Notes: generated by a model not told the origin, from the sequence alone. 53,774 nucleotides of DNA from Acidobacteriota bacterium (GCA_016934295.1 JAFGTD010000036.1:1-53774), one strand, 5' to 3'. Shown: positions 17,768 to 29,430, counted from the stretch's first letter. Numbers and translations are program-made.

Positions 17768-17923
17768 CGTTTTTGTCCACTCTTTGTTTGTTTTCTTCAT
17801 GTGTATTAGGATTTCTGCGGATCTGAAGTCGGAAATGTTTTCGCTAATATATTGAGCCCGCAGTAAAATCAAAGCCTGAAATTGTATAAAAAACATCTCA
17901 TTCAGTCCTGAAGGGTGAATTCT

Positions 17924-19993
17924 ATGACGAAAAAAATAGGCGCACTTTTAATTTTATGGTTGCTGAGCGGCATTACGGCCCTGCATGCGGAAGCGACTCT
18001 TCAAGCGATTCATTCCGCATCCAATGACGTATTGGTAGCATTCATTGCCGGCGATTCGACCGATGTGCATGCAGTCAAGATCGAGGATAAATCCCTGTGG
18101 AAGATCAACGGGAAGCCGGCAGCCGAAATATTTATTTACGCCACCGCCGCCGATCCCTGCGACTACCATGTTTTTTTGAAGACCTCCCGGCTGGAGGAGG
18201 GAGCGCAGTACAGAGTAGAGACTCCTTATGGGGGAAAGACTATCCGATTCAGGGAAAGGGAGATTTTCTGCGAAGCCATTAAAACCAACCAGTCCGGCTA
18301 CAGCGCATTTTCCAGGACGCGCTATGCCAATTTTGCCGTCTGGCTCGGAACCGGAGGCGCTCAAAAAATAGAGGGTGTTCTGCCTTCCTATGAAGTTTTC
18401 GAACCGGAAACGAATAAAACGATTGCGTCCGGTACCTTGACCGAGATCGGAAAAGACGGGGGTTCGGGTGATTATGTTTACCGTATAGACCTGGCGGCCG
18501 TGCCCGAAGGGGGGCCCTATAAAATCGCGGTTCACGGCTACGGGAGTTCCCATTCCTTCGGGGTGGGGGGTGAGTTCTCCAAAAGACTCGCCCATGTTCT
18601 TTTTCGCGCCCAGTACCTGCAGCGGTGCGGATGCCCCATCCACAACCCTGATATCCGGAAAAATGCCTGCCATACGTTGATCTACGATGTCGACGGCCCG
18701 ATCGGGGAGGCGAATATCGATGTGAAAGGCGACGAGCGGACCTTCAAGGTCTACGGGGGATATCATGATGCCGGAGATGCGGACCGCCGAGCGTATCATA
18801 TGTCCAATCCCGTGATCAACCTGATGATTTATGAAGCATTCCCGGAATATTTTACGGACGGTCAGTATGACATCCCCGGCGATTTCGACGAAGAGTATCG
18901 CATCCTGAATTACACGAATGGCGTCCCGGACCTTATGGATGAAGCGGCATGGGGAACCCTTGTCTGGGAGTATCTGCAGAACGATGACGGGAGCATCCAT
19001 TTCGGAACGGAGACGAGAAGATATCCGGATCCCTTCGCCGCGCCGCTGGATCTGGATGACAAGAAATACGGGACGGTCAAAATCGACGCCCGCGCCACAA
19101 GCGTGGGAGCGGGCCTGTTTATGCACCTGGCGCGCATGATAAAGCCGTATGATTCGAAGCGTTCCGAGACGCTGGTAAAGCGGGCGGAGAAGGCCATGGA
19201 GTTCGAAAGCAAAACCATGGCGGATCCGGAAAGGCTGTACTATCACATCCAGCGCTACCTTTTGCTGCGGGATGACGCGGACCATCGGAAAATCAAGGAG
19301 CTTTACAGAATTGCAGGCGGATTAAAGGAAAATTTATTCCTGACGCCGGGATACTCGTTGAATGATGCCAGGTTCGACAATCCGGCATATATACTCTCCT
19401 ATATTCTGGAAGATGAGATTCCTGCCGATCGGGAAATAGTGGATTTCTTCAAACAGGCGATAAAAGATGCCGCCGATGCGAACATTGCTGAATTGCGCCG
19501 CCATGCCTATCCTGTCGGCAACAATCCTGATGGTATGGCCTGGGGGCATAATGTGCGCCAGCCGCAGTATGCCGCAGCTCCTTTACTGCAATGGAAGCTG
19601 TCGGGAGATCGGGGCTATTTTGACGCCGCTTCCGAACTGATGGATTACAAAACGGGACTGAATCCGATCGGCATCAGCTATGTCACCGCCCTGGGATTTC
19701 ACCGGGTTCACAACGTTCACGATCGTGAAAGCGCCTATACGATATCCAAAGGGTGGGGGCCGAAACCCGGAATAACGGTATTCGGTCCCGGCGTTACCGG
19801 GTGGAACCGCGACATCCGGGTCATCCCGCCGATAGAGGAATTGCCGAAAGAGCGCCAGTATGTCGATGACAGGGAAATCATATCCTTTAATGAATTCACT
19901 ATATTTGAAACCATGCACTACGACGCCCTCTACACGATACTTGCCGGCGGCGGGAAATGGGACGGAAAGGATCCCTTTGCATCTGATGATTAG
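17924..19993 (+). CDS. Secreted glycoside hydrolase family 9 enzyme
   Basis: A 689-residue protein with a signal peptide (MTKKIGALLILWLLSGITALHA). A cellulase-type N-terminal Ig-like domain spans about residues 95-215, beginning IKTNQSGYSAF. A GH9 (alpha/alpha)6 catalytic domain follows from about 220. GH9 signatures are visible: GGYHDAGDADRR with the catalytic aspartate, GLNPIGISYVTALGFHRVHNVHD (the NP-SYVTG-G plus His region) and a C-terminal FNEFTIFE with the acid glutamate. GH9 members are endoglucanases, cellobiohydrolases and exo-glucosaminidases; the exact substrate is unclear. ATG 17924 has AAGGG 8 bases upstream; a GTG at 17915 is the alternative. Stand-alone gene with no polysaccharide-utilisation neighbours. 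Confidence 0.85.
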   Translation: MTKKIGALLILWLLSGITALHAEATLQAIHSASNDVLVAFIAGDSTDVHAVKIEDKSLWKINGKPAAEIFIYATAADPCDYHVFLKTSRLEEGAQYRVETPYGGKTIRFREREIFCEAIKTNQSGYSAFSRTRYANFAVWLGTGGAQKIEGVLPSYEVFEPETNKTIASGTLTEIGKDGGSGDYVYRIDLAAVPEGGPYKIAVHGYGSSHSFGVGGEFSKRLAHVLFRAQYLQRCGCPIHNPDIRKNACHTLIYDVDGPIGEANIDVKGDERTFKVYGGYHDAGDADRRAYHMSNPVINLMIYEAFPEYFTDGQYDIPGDFDEEYRILNYTNGVPDLMDEAAWGTLVWEYLQNDDGSIHFGTETRRYPDPFAAPLDLDDKKYGTVKIDARATSVGAGLFMHLARMIKPYDSKRSETLVKRAEKAMEFESKTMADPERLYYHIQRYLLLRDDADHRKIKELYRIAGGLKENLFLTPGYSLNDARFDNPAYILSYILEDEIPADREIVDFFKQAIKDAADANIAELRRHAYPVGNNPDGMAWGHNVRQPQYAAAPLLQWKLSGDRGYFDAASELMDYKTGLNPIGISYVTALGFHRVHNVHDRESAYTISKGWGPKPGITVFGPGVTGWNRDIRVIPPIEELPKERQYVDDREIISFNEFTIFETMHYDALYTILAGGGKWDGKDPFASDD

Positions 19994-20090
19994 CGCTTGG
20001 CGGCGATTAGGGTGTAGTAGAGGATTGATTTATGGATTTATTGTTGCCTGTTATTCAACTTCAAATGAGGAATCTGGCAAATTCAGTTCC

Positions 20091-20132
20091 AACGGGAAAC
20101 GGTGAACGGGAAACGATGAACGGGAAACGATG
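20091..20132. repeat. Tandem 14-bp repeat (AACGGGAAACGRTG) x 3
   Basis: Three contiguous copies of AACGGGAAACGATG (first copy has GGTG) in the gap between the GH9 gene and the convergent FAD subunit. Related GGAAACG units lie at 3215-3245. Confidence 0.7.
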
Positions 20133-20196
20133 CCTGTATTTTATCGGGAATAAAAATCGTTCCCAATTTTAATGTCTTCGGAAAAATACAAAGATT

Positions 20197-21159
20197 TCAG
20201 GAACAGGCCAGCAGGGCTCTTTTCACCATCGTTTTGGCGATCTGGATCTTCCACTTGTTTCTGTCCCCGGGCAGGGCCCGGGCCGATTCGACCGCCGCGG
20301 CGCCTGCCGCATCGGCGCTCTCTTCGTTGATCGTTTTTCCCTTTATAGACTCTTCTGCTGCCGTGGCCCGGTAGGGCTTGTTGTAGACGGCATTGAGACA
20401 TATGCGTGCATTGCCGTTGAGCACCGAAGCGGCGCAGTTGACAATCGGGAAATCGATCGATTTCCGAATGGCGAATTTAATGAATGCACTCCTGGATCCG
20501 GCCGCCGGTTTGGGAACCTGGATTTCGGTGACGATTTCATCGGCTCCAAGAACGGTAGAGCCGGGGACCGCCATGTCCCAGAAGTTTCCAGCTTCAATCA
20601 ACCTTTTATTTGTTTTTATTCTGGCGTTGAGAGCGACCAGAGACGGCGCCGTATCGCTTGGATTGACGGCAAAGCAGGATTTTACCGCCCCGAAGATGGA
20701 GTGGTACCGGTTGTCTCCCATTACGGCGTAACACTGCCGCCCCCCTTTTCGAACGCAGTTGAACCGGTTGTCGGGAAGTCGGAAATACCAGCATCGGGTC
20801 AGCTGGCAGATATTGCCCGCGATAGTTCCCATCTCGCGGATATGCGGTGTAGCGGTTCGATGGGCCGCTTCCGCCAGCGCGGTGTAACGGGTTTTTACGG
20901 TCTCGTCCTTCGCGATATCTTCCAGCCGGGTCAACGCTCCGATCCGGAGCATGGAGGCATCTTCTTTTATATATTCCAGATCCGGTATGCTTTTGAGGTT
21001 TACAACGACTTCAGGATAATCGGGCAATACCTCAAAACGCATCGTGCCCAGAAGATCCGTTCCGCCCGAGAGAACCGAGGCATTTCCCGCCCGTAGAATC
21101 GAAGCTGCTTCGTCGACTGTTTTTGCATCGATATGCGTGAACTTTTTAATTGTTTTCAT
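20197..21159 (-). CDS. Molybdenum hydroxylase FAD subunit with [4Fe-4S] insertion (PaoB/YagS-like)
   Basis: A 320-residue FAD-binding subunit of the xanthine dehydrogenase family. It begins with the FAD-binding LSGGTDLLGTMR (about 30-41) and contains ATPHIREMGTIAGNICQ. Four cysteines (C118, C123, C135, C143) in NICQLTRCWYFR...FNC...QCYAVMG match the extra [4Fe-4S]-binding insertion of the E. coli PaoB/YagS and 4-hydroxybenzoyl-CoA reductase type. It passes electrons between the 2Fe-2S subunit and FAD. It lies 53 bases after the 2Fe-2S gene on the same strand; the Mo-binding subunit is absent here but one is at 38144-40639. Confidence 0.88.
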   Translation of the reverse strand: MKTIKKFTHIDAKTVDEAASILRAGNASVLSGGTDLLGTMRFEVLPDYPEVVVNLKSIPDLEYIKEDASMLRIGALTRLEDIAKDETVKTRYTALAEAAHRTATPHIREMGTIAGNICQLTRCWYFRLPDNRFNCVRKGGRQCYAVMGDNRYHSIFGAVKSCFAVNPSDTAPSLVALNARIKTNKRLIEAGNFWDMAVPGSTVLGADEIVTEIQVPKPAAGSRSAFIKFAIRKSIDFPIVNCAASVLNGNARICLNAVYNKPYRATAAEESIKGKTINEESADAAGAAAVESARALPGDRNKWKIQIAKTMVKRALLACS

Positions 21160-21211
21160 CGGAGGCTCTCATTTCTATAAAAGCTGACACTATTGGGTTG
21201 ACCTGTATTGT

Positions 21212-21889
21212 TTAGGTTTTCTTGAGTTCGCGGGCGGCCTGTAAAACGGCAGGAGGATGCTGTTGATAGGTGGCGCACCGGCAGAGATTGCCGCCGAGTG
21301 CGTCGCGCGCATCCGCCTCCGTGGGATTGTTGTTACGATCCAGCAGCGCCTTGGAAGTGCAGACGAATCCCGGCGTGCAATAGCCGCATTGAAAGGCGTT
21401 GTTGTCGATATAAGCCTGGATTATAGGATGACCGGCTTTTGCTATGCCTTCCGCGGTTTCAATATTGGCGCCGTCGCATTCGCATGCCAGGGTAAGGCAG
21501 GACAGGACGGGACGTCCATTCATTATGACGGTGCAGGATCCGCATGCGCCGAGGCCGCCACACCAGTCCTTGGGAGATGTGAGCCCTATCTCGTCGCGAA
21601 TCAACTGACGCAGGCTCCAGTTCGGTTCGACCGTAAACCGGTATTTATCCCCATTTACCGTCAATTCAATAGTTGTGGCTGCTTCTGTATGAATTCTGCT
21701 GACGGTAGAGCCGTCTTCGGATTGAGTCTCTGCGGCCCTATCCTGTGCCGATGCCTGGCCGGAGGATGCCGCAATGGTTCCAATCGCCGGCGCTCCTACT
21801 ACGAACCCCGCATCCTTAAGGAAAGTTCGACGGGATACATTCCCGGTCCCTTTTTTATTAATATTTTCCGATTTTTTTTCTTCTGACAT
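21212..21889 (-). CDS. Tat-exported 2Fe-2S subunit of molybdenum hydroxylase (PaoA/YagT-like)
   Basis: A 225-residue subunit with a twin-arginine signal (SRRTFLKDAGFVVG, residues 19-32) and a plant-type [2Fe-2S] site (CGGLGACGSCTV, then C at SCLTLACECD). A second C-terminal [2Fe-2S] site follows, FQCGYCTPGFV and GNLCRCATYQQHP. In E. coli PaoABC only the 2Fe-2S subunit carries the Tat signal and carries the folded complex to the periplasm; the same is likely here. The first gene of a two-gene minus-strand operon with the FAD subunit. Start ATG 21889. Confidence 0.9.
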   Translation of the reverse strand: MSEEKKSENINKKGTGNVSRRTFLKDAGFVVGAPAIGTIAASSGQASAQDRAAETQSEDGSTVSRIHTEAATTIELTVNGDKYRFTVEPNWSLRQLIRDEIGLTSPKDWCGGLGACGSCTVIMNGRPVLSCLTLACECDGANIETAEGIAKAGHPIIQAYIDNNAFQCGYCTPGFVCTSKALLDRNNNPTEADARDALGGNLCRCATYQQHPPAVLQAARELKKT

Positions 21890-22077
21890 TTCTTTGACTC
21901 CGTTCCGTTCCGGAATTTTACTGCGATGGAATCCCGTTTCCCAAGAAATAACAGCACAATGGGTAATTACGACGCCAACGGGCGGTATGTTGCGCTGCTT
22001 TTTGAGTAACTATGTGATTTTATCATAAACGGACAGACCGGATTATTTGAGGCTGTCCGGTTATTGTCAAGGATAAA

Positions 22078-22105
22078 CAGTAGGCAGTAGGCAGTGGGCA
22101 GTAGG
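22078..22105. repeat. CAGTAGG heptamer array
   Basis: Four heptamers CAGTAGG, CAGTAGG, CAGTGGG, CAGTAGG in the 340-base gap ahead of uvrA. A loosely similar GTCGGTAGTCGGTAGT run is at about 36197-36211. Nothing else is recognised in the 21890-22230 gap. Confidence 0.6.
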
Positions 22106-22230
22106 ACAGACCGATTGGATTTATTGTTCCGATATTGTTGTCCGTAAGGGCGAACCTGGGTTTGATCCTGTTCATGACCCTCATTGACCCCTGCAGGCCG
22201 GGGCCGTACAATGAAAAGTTTGGTCTGGCT

Positions 22231-25038
22231 ATGTTGAATAAAATAGTAGTGCGCGGTGCGCGCATGCATAATCTGAAGGATCTTGACTTCGAGATTCCCC
22301 GACACAGGATCACTGTTATTACCGGCCTGTCGGGATCCGGCAAGTCCAGTCTGGCGTTTGACACGATTTACGCGGAGGGACAACGTCGCTATATCGAGTC
22401 GCTGTCGTCCTATGCCCGCCAGTTTCTGGAGAGGATGGAAAAGCCGGAGGTGGACAGTGTGGAGGGACTGTCCCCGGCCATCAGCATCGAGCAGAAAACC
22501 ACAAGCAGAAGCCCCCGCTCCACCGTAGGTACGATTACCGAGATTTACGATTATATGCGCCTGCTTTTTGCCTCCGTGGGGAAACCTCATTGCCATATTT
22601 GCGGCAAACCGATCTCTCAACAGAGCCTTGAGCAGATTGTGGATTTGATCCTGGCCTACCCGGACGGTACCCGGGTGGTCATTCTGGCGCCCGTTGTCCG
22701 CGACAGGAAGGGAGAATTCAAAAAGCTTTTCGAAAACTATATCAAAAAGGGGTATTTGAAAGCGCGTGTGGACGGACGCATGTACGACCTGGAAGAGGAG
22801 ATCCGTTTAAACAAAAACCGCAACCATACCCTCGAAATAGTTGTCGACAGGATCCTGATTAAAGGGGGGATTCGGCGACGCCTGGAGTCTTCTGTAAAAA
22901 CGGCAATGAAGCTGGCCGAGGGCCTTGTGACGGTTGCGGCTATGGAGATCGAAGAACGGCTGTTTTCCGAACGCCAGGCGTGCATTGACTGCGGCGTCAG
23001 CATTCCGACGCTCGAACCCCGTTCGTTTTCTTTCAATTCCGCCCACGGGGCCTGCCCTAAATGCAACGGGATGGGAATCCGGCGGATGGCGAATCCGGAA
23101 AACATTATTCAGGATCCGGAACGTCCCGTTTCTACGCTCGAATTTGCATTTAAAAACAACCGGATCGCCCGCTTTTTGCGTGAATCTCTGACTTATGTGG
23201 TCCAACAGACCGGTATCGATCCGGAAACACCGTTCCATAAGCTTCCGGCCGGACTCCGAAAAGCCTTCTTTTATGGAAACGACGGAACTGTTTCAGGAAG
23301 GGAGGGTTCACGCAATCGTATCGGTCAATTTCAGGGTGTTTGCCGGTGGCTTGAAGAACTCTGCGATGATGAAGCCGACACGCGATTCCGGGAAGAGTAC
23401 GAGAAGTTTTTTTCATTTCAAGACTGCCCCGATTGTTCCGGTTCCCGTCTTCGTGCGGAGAGCCGGGCAGTGAAGATAAACGGTCTGGCGATTTCCGATT
23501 ATGCCCGCCTGCCGCTGGAGGATGCTTATAAGGAATTCAGTCGAATCAGGCTGACTGAAAGGGAAAGTCAAATCGCAGGACAGGTAATGAAGGAAATCTG
23601 CGATCGCCTCGAATTTCTACTGAATGTAGGCGTCGGGTACCTTTCGCTCGATCGTCCCGCTGCGTCCCTTTCCGGAGGGGAGGGGCAGCGCATACGGCTG
23701 GCAACGCAGATCGGGTCCAGGCTGCGGGGGGTGCTTTATGTGCTGGATGAGCCGTCCATCGGCCTGCATCCCAGGGATAACAGCCGGTTGCTGGATACAT
23801 TGGCGGATTTAAGGGATCTGGGCAATACGATCCTTGTAGTCGAACATGACGAAGAGACAATGCGCCGATCGGACCATATCGTGGATCTCGGACCCCTGGG
23901 AGGGCGGGAAGGGGGCGGTATCGTGGCCGCCGGTACGATCGCGGAAGTGATGCAGTCCCGGGATTCCTACACAGGGAAATACCTGAAAGGGGATCTTTCC
24001 ATCAAATGTCCCCTTAAGAGGCGTAAGGAAAACGGCAAGTGCATAACCGTAATCGGCGCCCGGCAGAATAACCTTCGAAACCTCAGGGTGGAGTTCCCGC
24101 TCGGCCTGTTTATCTGCGTTACAGGGGTTTCAGGCGCGGGGAAGTCTTCGCTGGTGGACGATATCCTTTATAAAGTGCTTTCCCGCAAACTGCACCGGGC
24201 AATGGCCGATCCGGGGCTCCACGATGAAATACGCGGAATCGAATATCTGGACAAGGTGATCGAAATAGACCAGTCGCCGATCGGCAGAACGCCCAGATCA
24301 AATCCCGCAACCTATACCGGGCTTTTCACCCCGATCCGGGAACTGTTTGCCATGCTCCCGGAATCCCGCATCCGCGGGTACAGGGCGGGAAGATTCAGTT
24401 TCAATGTCAAAGGCGGCCGGTGTGAAGAGTGCCAGGGCGACGGCATGCGCCGTATAGAGATGAGTTTTCTTCCGGACGTGCATGTTCTTTGTGAAACCTG
24501 CATGGGGAAAAGATACAATCGCGAAACACTTACTGTGAAGTACAAGGGGTATTCCATAGCGGATCTGCTTGAGATGAATATAAGCGACGCGTTCGAGTTA
24601 TTGAAAAATCTTCCGCCCATCGCGCAAAAACTGCGGACTTTGAATGAGGTCGGCCTTGGATACGTTCATCTTGGCCAGCCGGCAACGACTCTCTCGGGCG
24701 GGGAGGCGCAAAGAGTCAAGCTTGCGAAGGAGCTGAGCCGTCGGGCGACGGGACGAACCCTGTATATCCTGGATGAACCTACGACGGGACTCCATTTTCA
24801 TGACGTACAGAAGCTGCTGGACATCCTGAACAGTCTGGTGGACCGGGGAAATACCGTCGTTGTGATCGAGCATAACCTTGATGTGATTAAAATGGCGGAC
24901 CGGATTATTGATCTTGGTCCTGAGGGTGGGCATCGAGGCGGCAGAATCGTCGCTCAGGGAACGCCCGAACAGGTTGCCCGCGTCAAAAAATCGGCAACCG
25001 GGCAGGCGCTTCGCAAAGTCCTGGGCAAAGGACAGTAA
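22231..25038 (+). CDS. uvrA: Excinuclease ABC subunit A
   Basis: A 935-residue DNA-damage sensor of nucleotide excision repair, with two ABC ATPase modules. The first Walker A is [13 protein letters not shown] and the second [14 protein letters not shown]. The ABC signatures are [17 protein letters not shown] and [15 protein letters not shown]. Zinc-binding cysteine pairs are visible: CHICGKP; CIDCG with CPKCNGMG; and CEECQGDG with CETCMGKRY. The glycine after LSGGE in the first module replaces the more usual alanine. I chose ATG 22231 ([15 protein letters not shown]), the family's usual N-terminus; an in-frame upstream start at 22135 would add 32 unrelated residues. UvrB and UvrC are not in the window. 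Confidence 0.95.
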   Translation: MLNKIVVRGARMHNLKDLDFEIPRHRITVITGLSGSGKSSLAFDTIYAEGQRRYIESLSSYARQFLERMEKPEVDSVEGLSPAISIEQKTTSRSPRSTVGTITEIYDYMRLLFASVGKPHCHICGKPISQQSLEQIVDLILAYPDGTRVVILAPVVRDRKGEFKKLFENYIKKGYLKARVDGRMYDLEEEIRLNKNRNHTLEIVVDRILIKGGIRRRLESSVKTAMKLAEGLVTVAAMEIEERLFSERQACIDCGVSIPTLEPRSFSFNSAHGACPKCNGMGIRRMANPENIIQDPERPVSTLEFAFKNNRIARFLRESLTYVVQQTGIDPETPFHKLPAGLRKAFFYGNDGTVSGREGSRNRIGQFQGVCRWLEELCDDEADTRFREEYEKFFSFQDCPDCSGSRLRAESRAVKINGLAISDYARLPLEDAYKEFSRIRLTERESQIAGQVMKEICDRLEFLLNVGVGYLSLDRPAASLSGGEGQRIRLATQIGSRLRGVLYVLDEPSIGLHPRDNSRLLDTLADLRDLGNTILVVEHDEETMRRSDHIVDLGPLGGREGGGIVAAGTIAEVMQSRDSYTGKYLKGDLSIKCPLKRRKENGKCITVIGARQNNLRNLRVEFPLGLFICVTGVSGAGKSSLVDDILYKVLSRKLHRAMADPGLHDEIRGIEYLDKVIEIDQSPIGRTPRSNPATYTGLFTPIRELFAMLPESRIRGYRAGRFSFNVKGGRCEECQGDGMRRIEMSFLPDVHVLCETCMGKRYNRETLTVKYKGYSIADLLEMNISDAFELLKNLPPIAQKLRTLNEVGLGYVHLGQPATTLSGGEAQRVKLAKELSRRATGRTLYILDEPTTGLHFHDVQKLLDILNSLVDRGNTVVVIEHNLDVIKMADRIIDLGPEGGHRGGRIVAQGTPEQVARVKKSATGQALRKVLGKGQ

Positions 25039-25071
25039 AGGATGCTAAGCCCTGAAGGAGCGACAATGGTC

Positions 25072-25120
25072 TTGAACGTTCTAACGTTAGACGTTGAACG
25101 CTGAAACGTTGGAACGTTAA
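25072..25120. repeat. AACGTT-rich repeat between uvrA and queE
   Basis: Closely spaced GAACGTTCTAACGTTAGACG / GTTGGAACGTTAA motifs, related to the AACGTT arms of composite elements B and C and to the repeat at 50835-50888. Confidence 0.6.
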
Positions 25121-25151
25121 TCCCATCGGAATTGTGAGCTATGGAAGTGCC

Positions 25152-25790
25152 ATGAAAATCAATGAGATTTTCTACAGCATTCAGGGAGAATCTTCATACG
25201 CGGGCAGCCCCTGCGCTTTTATCCGCCTGGCCGGATGCGATCTCCGGTGCAGTTACTGCGATACGGAATATGCATTTTCCGGGGGAACGGAAATGTCCGT
25301 TGCAGAAATTCTGCAGGAGATTGAAGCCTTTCCGACTCAACTGGCGCTGATAACGGGCGGGGAGCCGATGCTGCAGCCGTCGGTTCATGACCTGTCCCGC
25401 GGCCTTCTGGAGAAAAACTACGAGGTGCTCCTTGAAACAGGAGGGCATATATCCCTGAAGGATGTCGACCCGCGCGTGCATAAGATTATGGATTTAAAAT
25501 GCCCTTCAAGTGGAATGCAAAAGCATAACGATTACGCCAATATCCGTTATTTGACTTCCGGGGATGAGCTGAAATTTGTGGTCGGCGATCGTGAAGATTT
25601 TGACTGGGCCTGTGGCGTGATCCGGCGATACAAGGAAACGCTTCGGGTCGGCAGTATCCATTTTTCTCCCGTTCACGGTAAAGTGCCGCTCGAGGATCTG
25701 GCCGGCTGGATTTTATCCAGCGGTATGCCCGTTCGCCTCCAGCTACAGCTGCATAAAATAATCTGGCCCGACATCAATCGTGGAAAATGA
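25152..25790 (+). CDS. queE: 7-carboxy-7-deazaguanine synthase
   Basis: A radical SAM enzyme of 212 residues that converts 6-carboxytetrahydropterin to 7-carboxy-7-deazaguanine in queuosine/preQ0 synthesis. It starts KINEIFYSIQGES, the QueE hallmark. The cluster cysteines are spaced CX3CX2C (GCDLRCSYCDTEYAF) as is usual for QueE. TGGEPMLQ is the SAM-binding GGE motif and DLKCPSSGM is the conserved metal/substrate segment. ATG 25152 has GGAAG a few bases upstream; GTG 25134 is the alternative. No queC, queD or queF is present; the next gene is another radical SAM protein 22 bases on. Confidence 0.9.
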   Translation: MKINEIFYSIQGESSYAGSPCAFIRLAGCDLRCSYCDTEYAFSGGTEMSVAEILQEIEAFPTQLALITGGEPMLQPSVHDLSRGLLEKNYEVLLETGGHISLKDVDPRVHKIMDLKCPSSGMQKHNDYANIRYLTSGDELKFVVGDREDFDWACGVIRRYKETLRVGSIHFSPVHGKVPLEDLAGWILSSGMPVRLQLQLHKIIWPDINRGK

Positions 25791-25812
25791 CAGATAAAAA
25801 TATGGGTGGCTC

Positions 25813-27255
25813 ATGAAGACATGGGATTTGTTCAATCAGGTCCGCAGGCGGGTAAAAGATGAAGTGGGAGTCTTCCAAAAGACTGCAACGCTCAAGGTCG
25901 CGCTCTGTCATCCCAGCCCCTATAAGGTCGGGATGAGTTCTCTCGGGTTTCAGACAATATACCGGGAAATCAACCATCATCCCGGCGCATCCGCCGAGAG
26001 GGCATTTCTTCCGGACAGTCCTGAAGATTACAGGAAACGCCGCGTGCCGGTTTTTACCTATGAATCCGAGACGCCGTTGGGCGATTTTCCCGTGGCGGCG
26101 TTTTCCATAGCCTACGAGCTGGAATTGCCCGGGCTGCTGGAAACGCTGGATTTATGCGGCATCCCCCTGCTCCGCCAGGACAGGACGGAAAAGCATCCCC
26201 TCATAATTGCCGGCGGTCCTTTGACGCATTCGAATCCCGTTATCCTGGCTCCCTTCGTAGACCTTGTGATCCTGGGCGAAGGCGAGGATCTGGTGCATGC
26301 CCTGCTGGATGCCGTTGCCGGGACGAGCCGGCACACGCTTCTTTCCCGTTTTTCACGGGTGCCCGGATTCTATGTCCCCGGATTGTCCCCGGGCTTGTCT
26401 GAAATCGCCAGAGTGGAGCAGGATCGTCTCCCGGCGTATTCCCGGATTCTTACCAAACAGGCTGTTTGGGCATCCATGTTTCTTATAGAGCCTGAACGGG
26501 GATGTTCTCACGGGTGCGCTTATTGTGTCATGCGGCGTTCGACGAACGGGGGCATGCGTCTGGTATCTCCGGACAAGGTCTTATCCCTGATACCGGACCA
26601 TGCCCGGAGAGTCGGATTGGTAGGCGCCGCAGTGACGGATCACCCCGAAATAGAAGAACTGACCGATAAAATAGTGGCGAGCGGCCGCCGGATAGGCATA
26701 TCGAGCCTGCGCGCCGATCGTCTCAATGAAAACCTGTTGCGGATTTTGTGCCGGGGTGGGTATCGGACTCTCACAACCGCTTCCGACGGCATTTCCCAAA
26801 GGTTGCGCACACGGATCGGCCGGAGAACGACAGAGCATCATTTAATGCGTGCTGCGGAAATGGTTCGCAACGCGGGAATGCAACGTCTGAAACTCTACCA
26901 GATGATAGGGCTTCCGGGTGAGACGAAGGAAGACATTGATGAAGGTATCCGTTTTTCACTGGAGCTGGCGCGTGTCGTTCCGCTTTCCCTGAGCATTTCG
27001 CCCTTTGTGGCCAAGCGGAATACCCCGCTGGACGGAGCTCCGTTTGAGGCGATTGCTTCGTTGGAAAGGAAGTTGTCCGCAATACGTTCCGGTCTAAAGG
27101 GTAAGGTGGATGTCCGGCCCAGTTCCGCGCGATGGGCCTGGGTGGAATATATGCTGTCGCAGGGCGACGAGAATGCCGGCCTCGCGGCGATGGAAGCATG
27201 GAAAAACGGCGGCAGCTTTGCCGCCTGGAAAAAGGCTTTTATAGAAAAAATGTAG
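25813..27255 (+). CDS. Radical SAM protein with N-terminal B12-binding-like domain
   Basis: A 480-residue protein. The N-terminal part (about residues 25-185; ALCHPSPYKVGMSSLGFQ, then VDLVILGEGEDLV) resembles the cobalamin-binding-like Rossmann domain of B12-type radical SAM enzymes. The radical SAM core begins at EPERGCSHGCAYCVM with the CX3CX2C cluster motif. LRADRLNENLLRILCRGGYRTLTTASDG and KLYQMIGLPGETKEDIDEG are standard barrel segments. Such proteins include methylthiotransferase-like and uncharacterised enzymes; the substrate is unknown. Position 22 bases after queE suggests cotranscription, so a role in tRNA or cofactor modification is possible but not shown. Confidence 0.82.
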   Translation: MKTWDLFNQVRRRVKDEVGVFQKTATLKVALCHPSPYKVGMSSLGFQTIYREINHHPGASAERAFLPDSPEDYRKRRVPVFTYESETPLGDFPVAAFSIAYELELPGLLETLDLCGIPLLRQDRTEKHPLIIAGGPLTHSNPVILAPFVDLVILGEGEDLVHALLDAVAGTSRHTLLSRFSRVPGFYVPGLSPGLSEIARVEQDRLPAYSRILTKQAVWASMFLIEPERGCSHGCAYCVMRRSTNGGMRLVSPDKVLSLIPDHARRVGLVGAAVTDHPEIEELTDKIVASGRRIGISSLRADRLNENLLRILCRGGYRTLTTASDGISQRLRTRIGRRTTEHHLMRAAEMVRNAGMQRLKLYQMIGLPGETKEDIDEGIRFSLELARVVPLSLSISPFVAKRNTPLDGAPFEAIASLERKLSAIRSGLKGKVDVRPSSARWAWVEYMLSQGDENAGLAAMEAWKNGGSFAAWKKAFIEKM

Positions 27256-27545
27256 GGGCGAACCTAAAGATATTAAAGCGTCGTTGCACGTTGAATGTTA
27301 AAAGAAAAAAGCGTCGTTGCACGTTTCGAGCTGACCGGCAGATCCATATGGCATGTTTTGATGTATTTAACGATATGAATAAGGGATTAGCTTCTTTTAT
27401 AAATTTTATGTTTGAACATTCAACGATCTTTTTGTTTTTAACGTGCAACGTGTAAACGTTCAACATGCAACGGTTTGTTTATAGGGCGAACACCAACTTG
27501 TCAGGCGCAGCTCGAAGAGCGAAGCCTGAAGGTTCGCCCCTACTG
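27253..27545. repeat. Cluster of interspersed repeats (GGGGCGAAC and GCGTCGTTGCACGTT types)
   Basis: The 449-base gap ahead of htrA has no supported gene. It holds a solitary GTAGGGGCGAAC arm abutting the radical SAM stop. Two direct copies of AAAGCGTCGTTGCACGTT follow (27275-27292, 27308-27325), then AACGTGCAACG motifs near 27440-27470. A long hairpin with GGGCGAAC (27484-27491) and GTTCGCCC (27532-27539) closes the cluster; its loop contains a second stem TCAGGC/GCCTGA. Confidence 0.7.
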
Positions 27546-27704
27546 TTATGTCTCCTGACTCCTCAATAACTTGCAATCTTTGATCCGTAATCATAAATTT
27601 ATAGTTAATAATTATTGGTAGTGTTGTATTAATGCAACAGACAGATATCGATGCCGTAAAAAAAGTGCGTAGGCATTCTTAATAATATTTGGAGGTGATT
27701 GTAA

Positions 27705-29324
<1,620 letters not shown>

Positions 29325-29355
29325 CGGACGGCAGTTTGAGCCTGTCTTGCACATC

Positions 29356-29394
29356 GTGGCGGATTTCTTAACGTACGTTAGAGGAATCCGCCAC
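29356..29394. terminator. 39-bp palindrome downstream of htrA
   Basis: Outer arms GTGGCGGATT (29356-29365) and AATCCGCCAC (29385-29394) pair perfectly, and the centre holds a second perfect palindrome TAACGTACGTTA. It starts 32 bases after the htrA stop. A T-run is lacking, so it may be a factor-dependent terminator or mRNA 3'-end stabiliser rather than a classical intrinsic terminator. Confidence 0.5.
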
Positions 29395-29430
29395 AATTAA
29401 ATTCCCCATTTCCGAAATCCACCCGTCTGT

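Noticed and set aside
17954-19285. 443-codon open frame antisense to the GH9 gene (also 2042-3004 antisense to trmFO)
   Set aside because: Shadow of a GC-rich coding strand; the sense frames carry clear family motifs.
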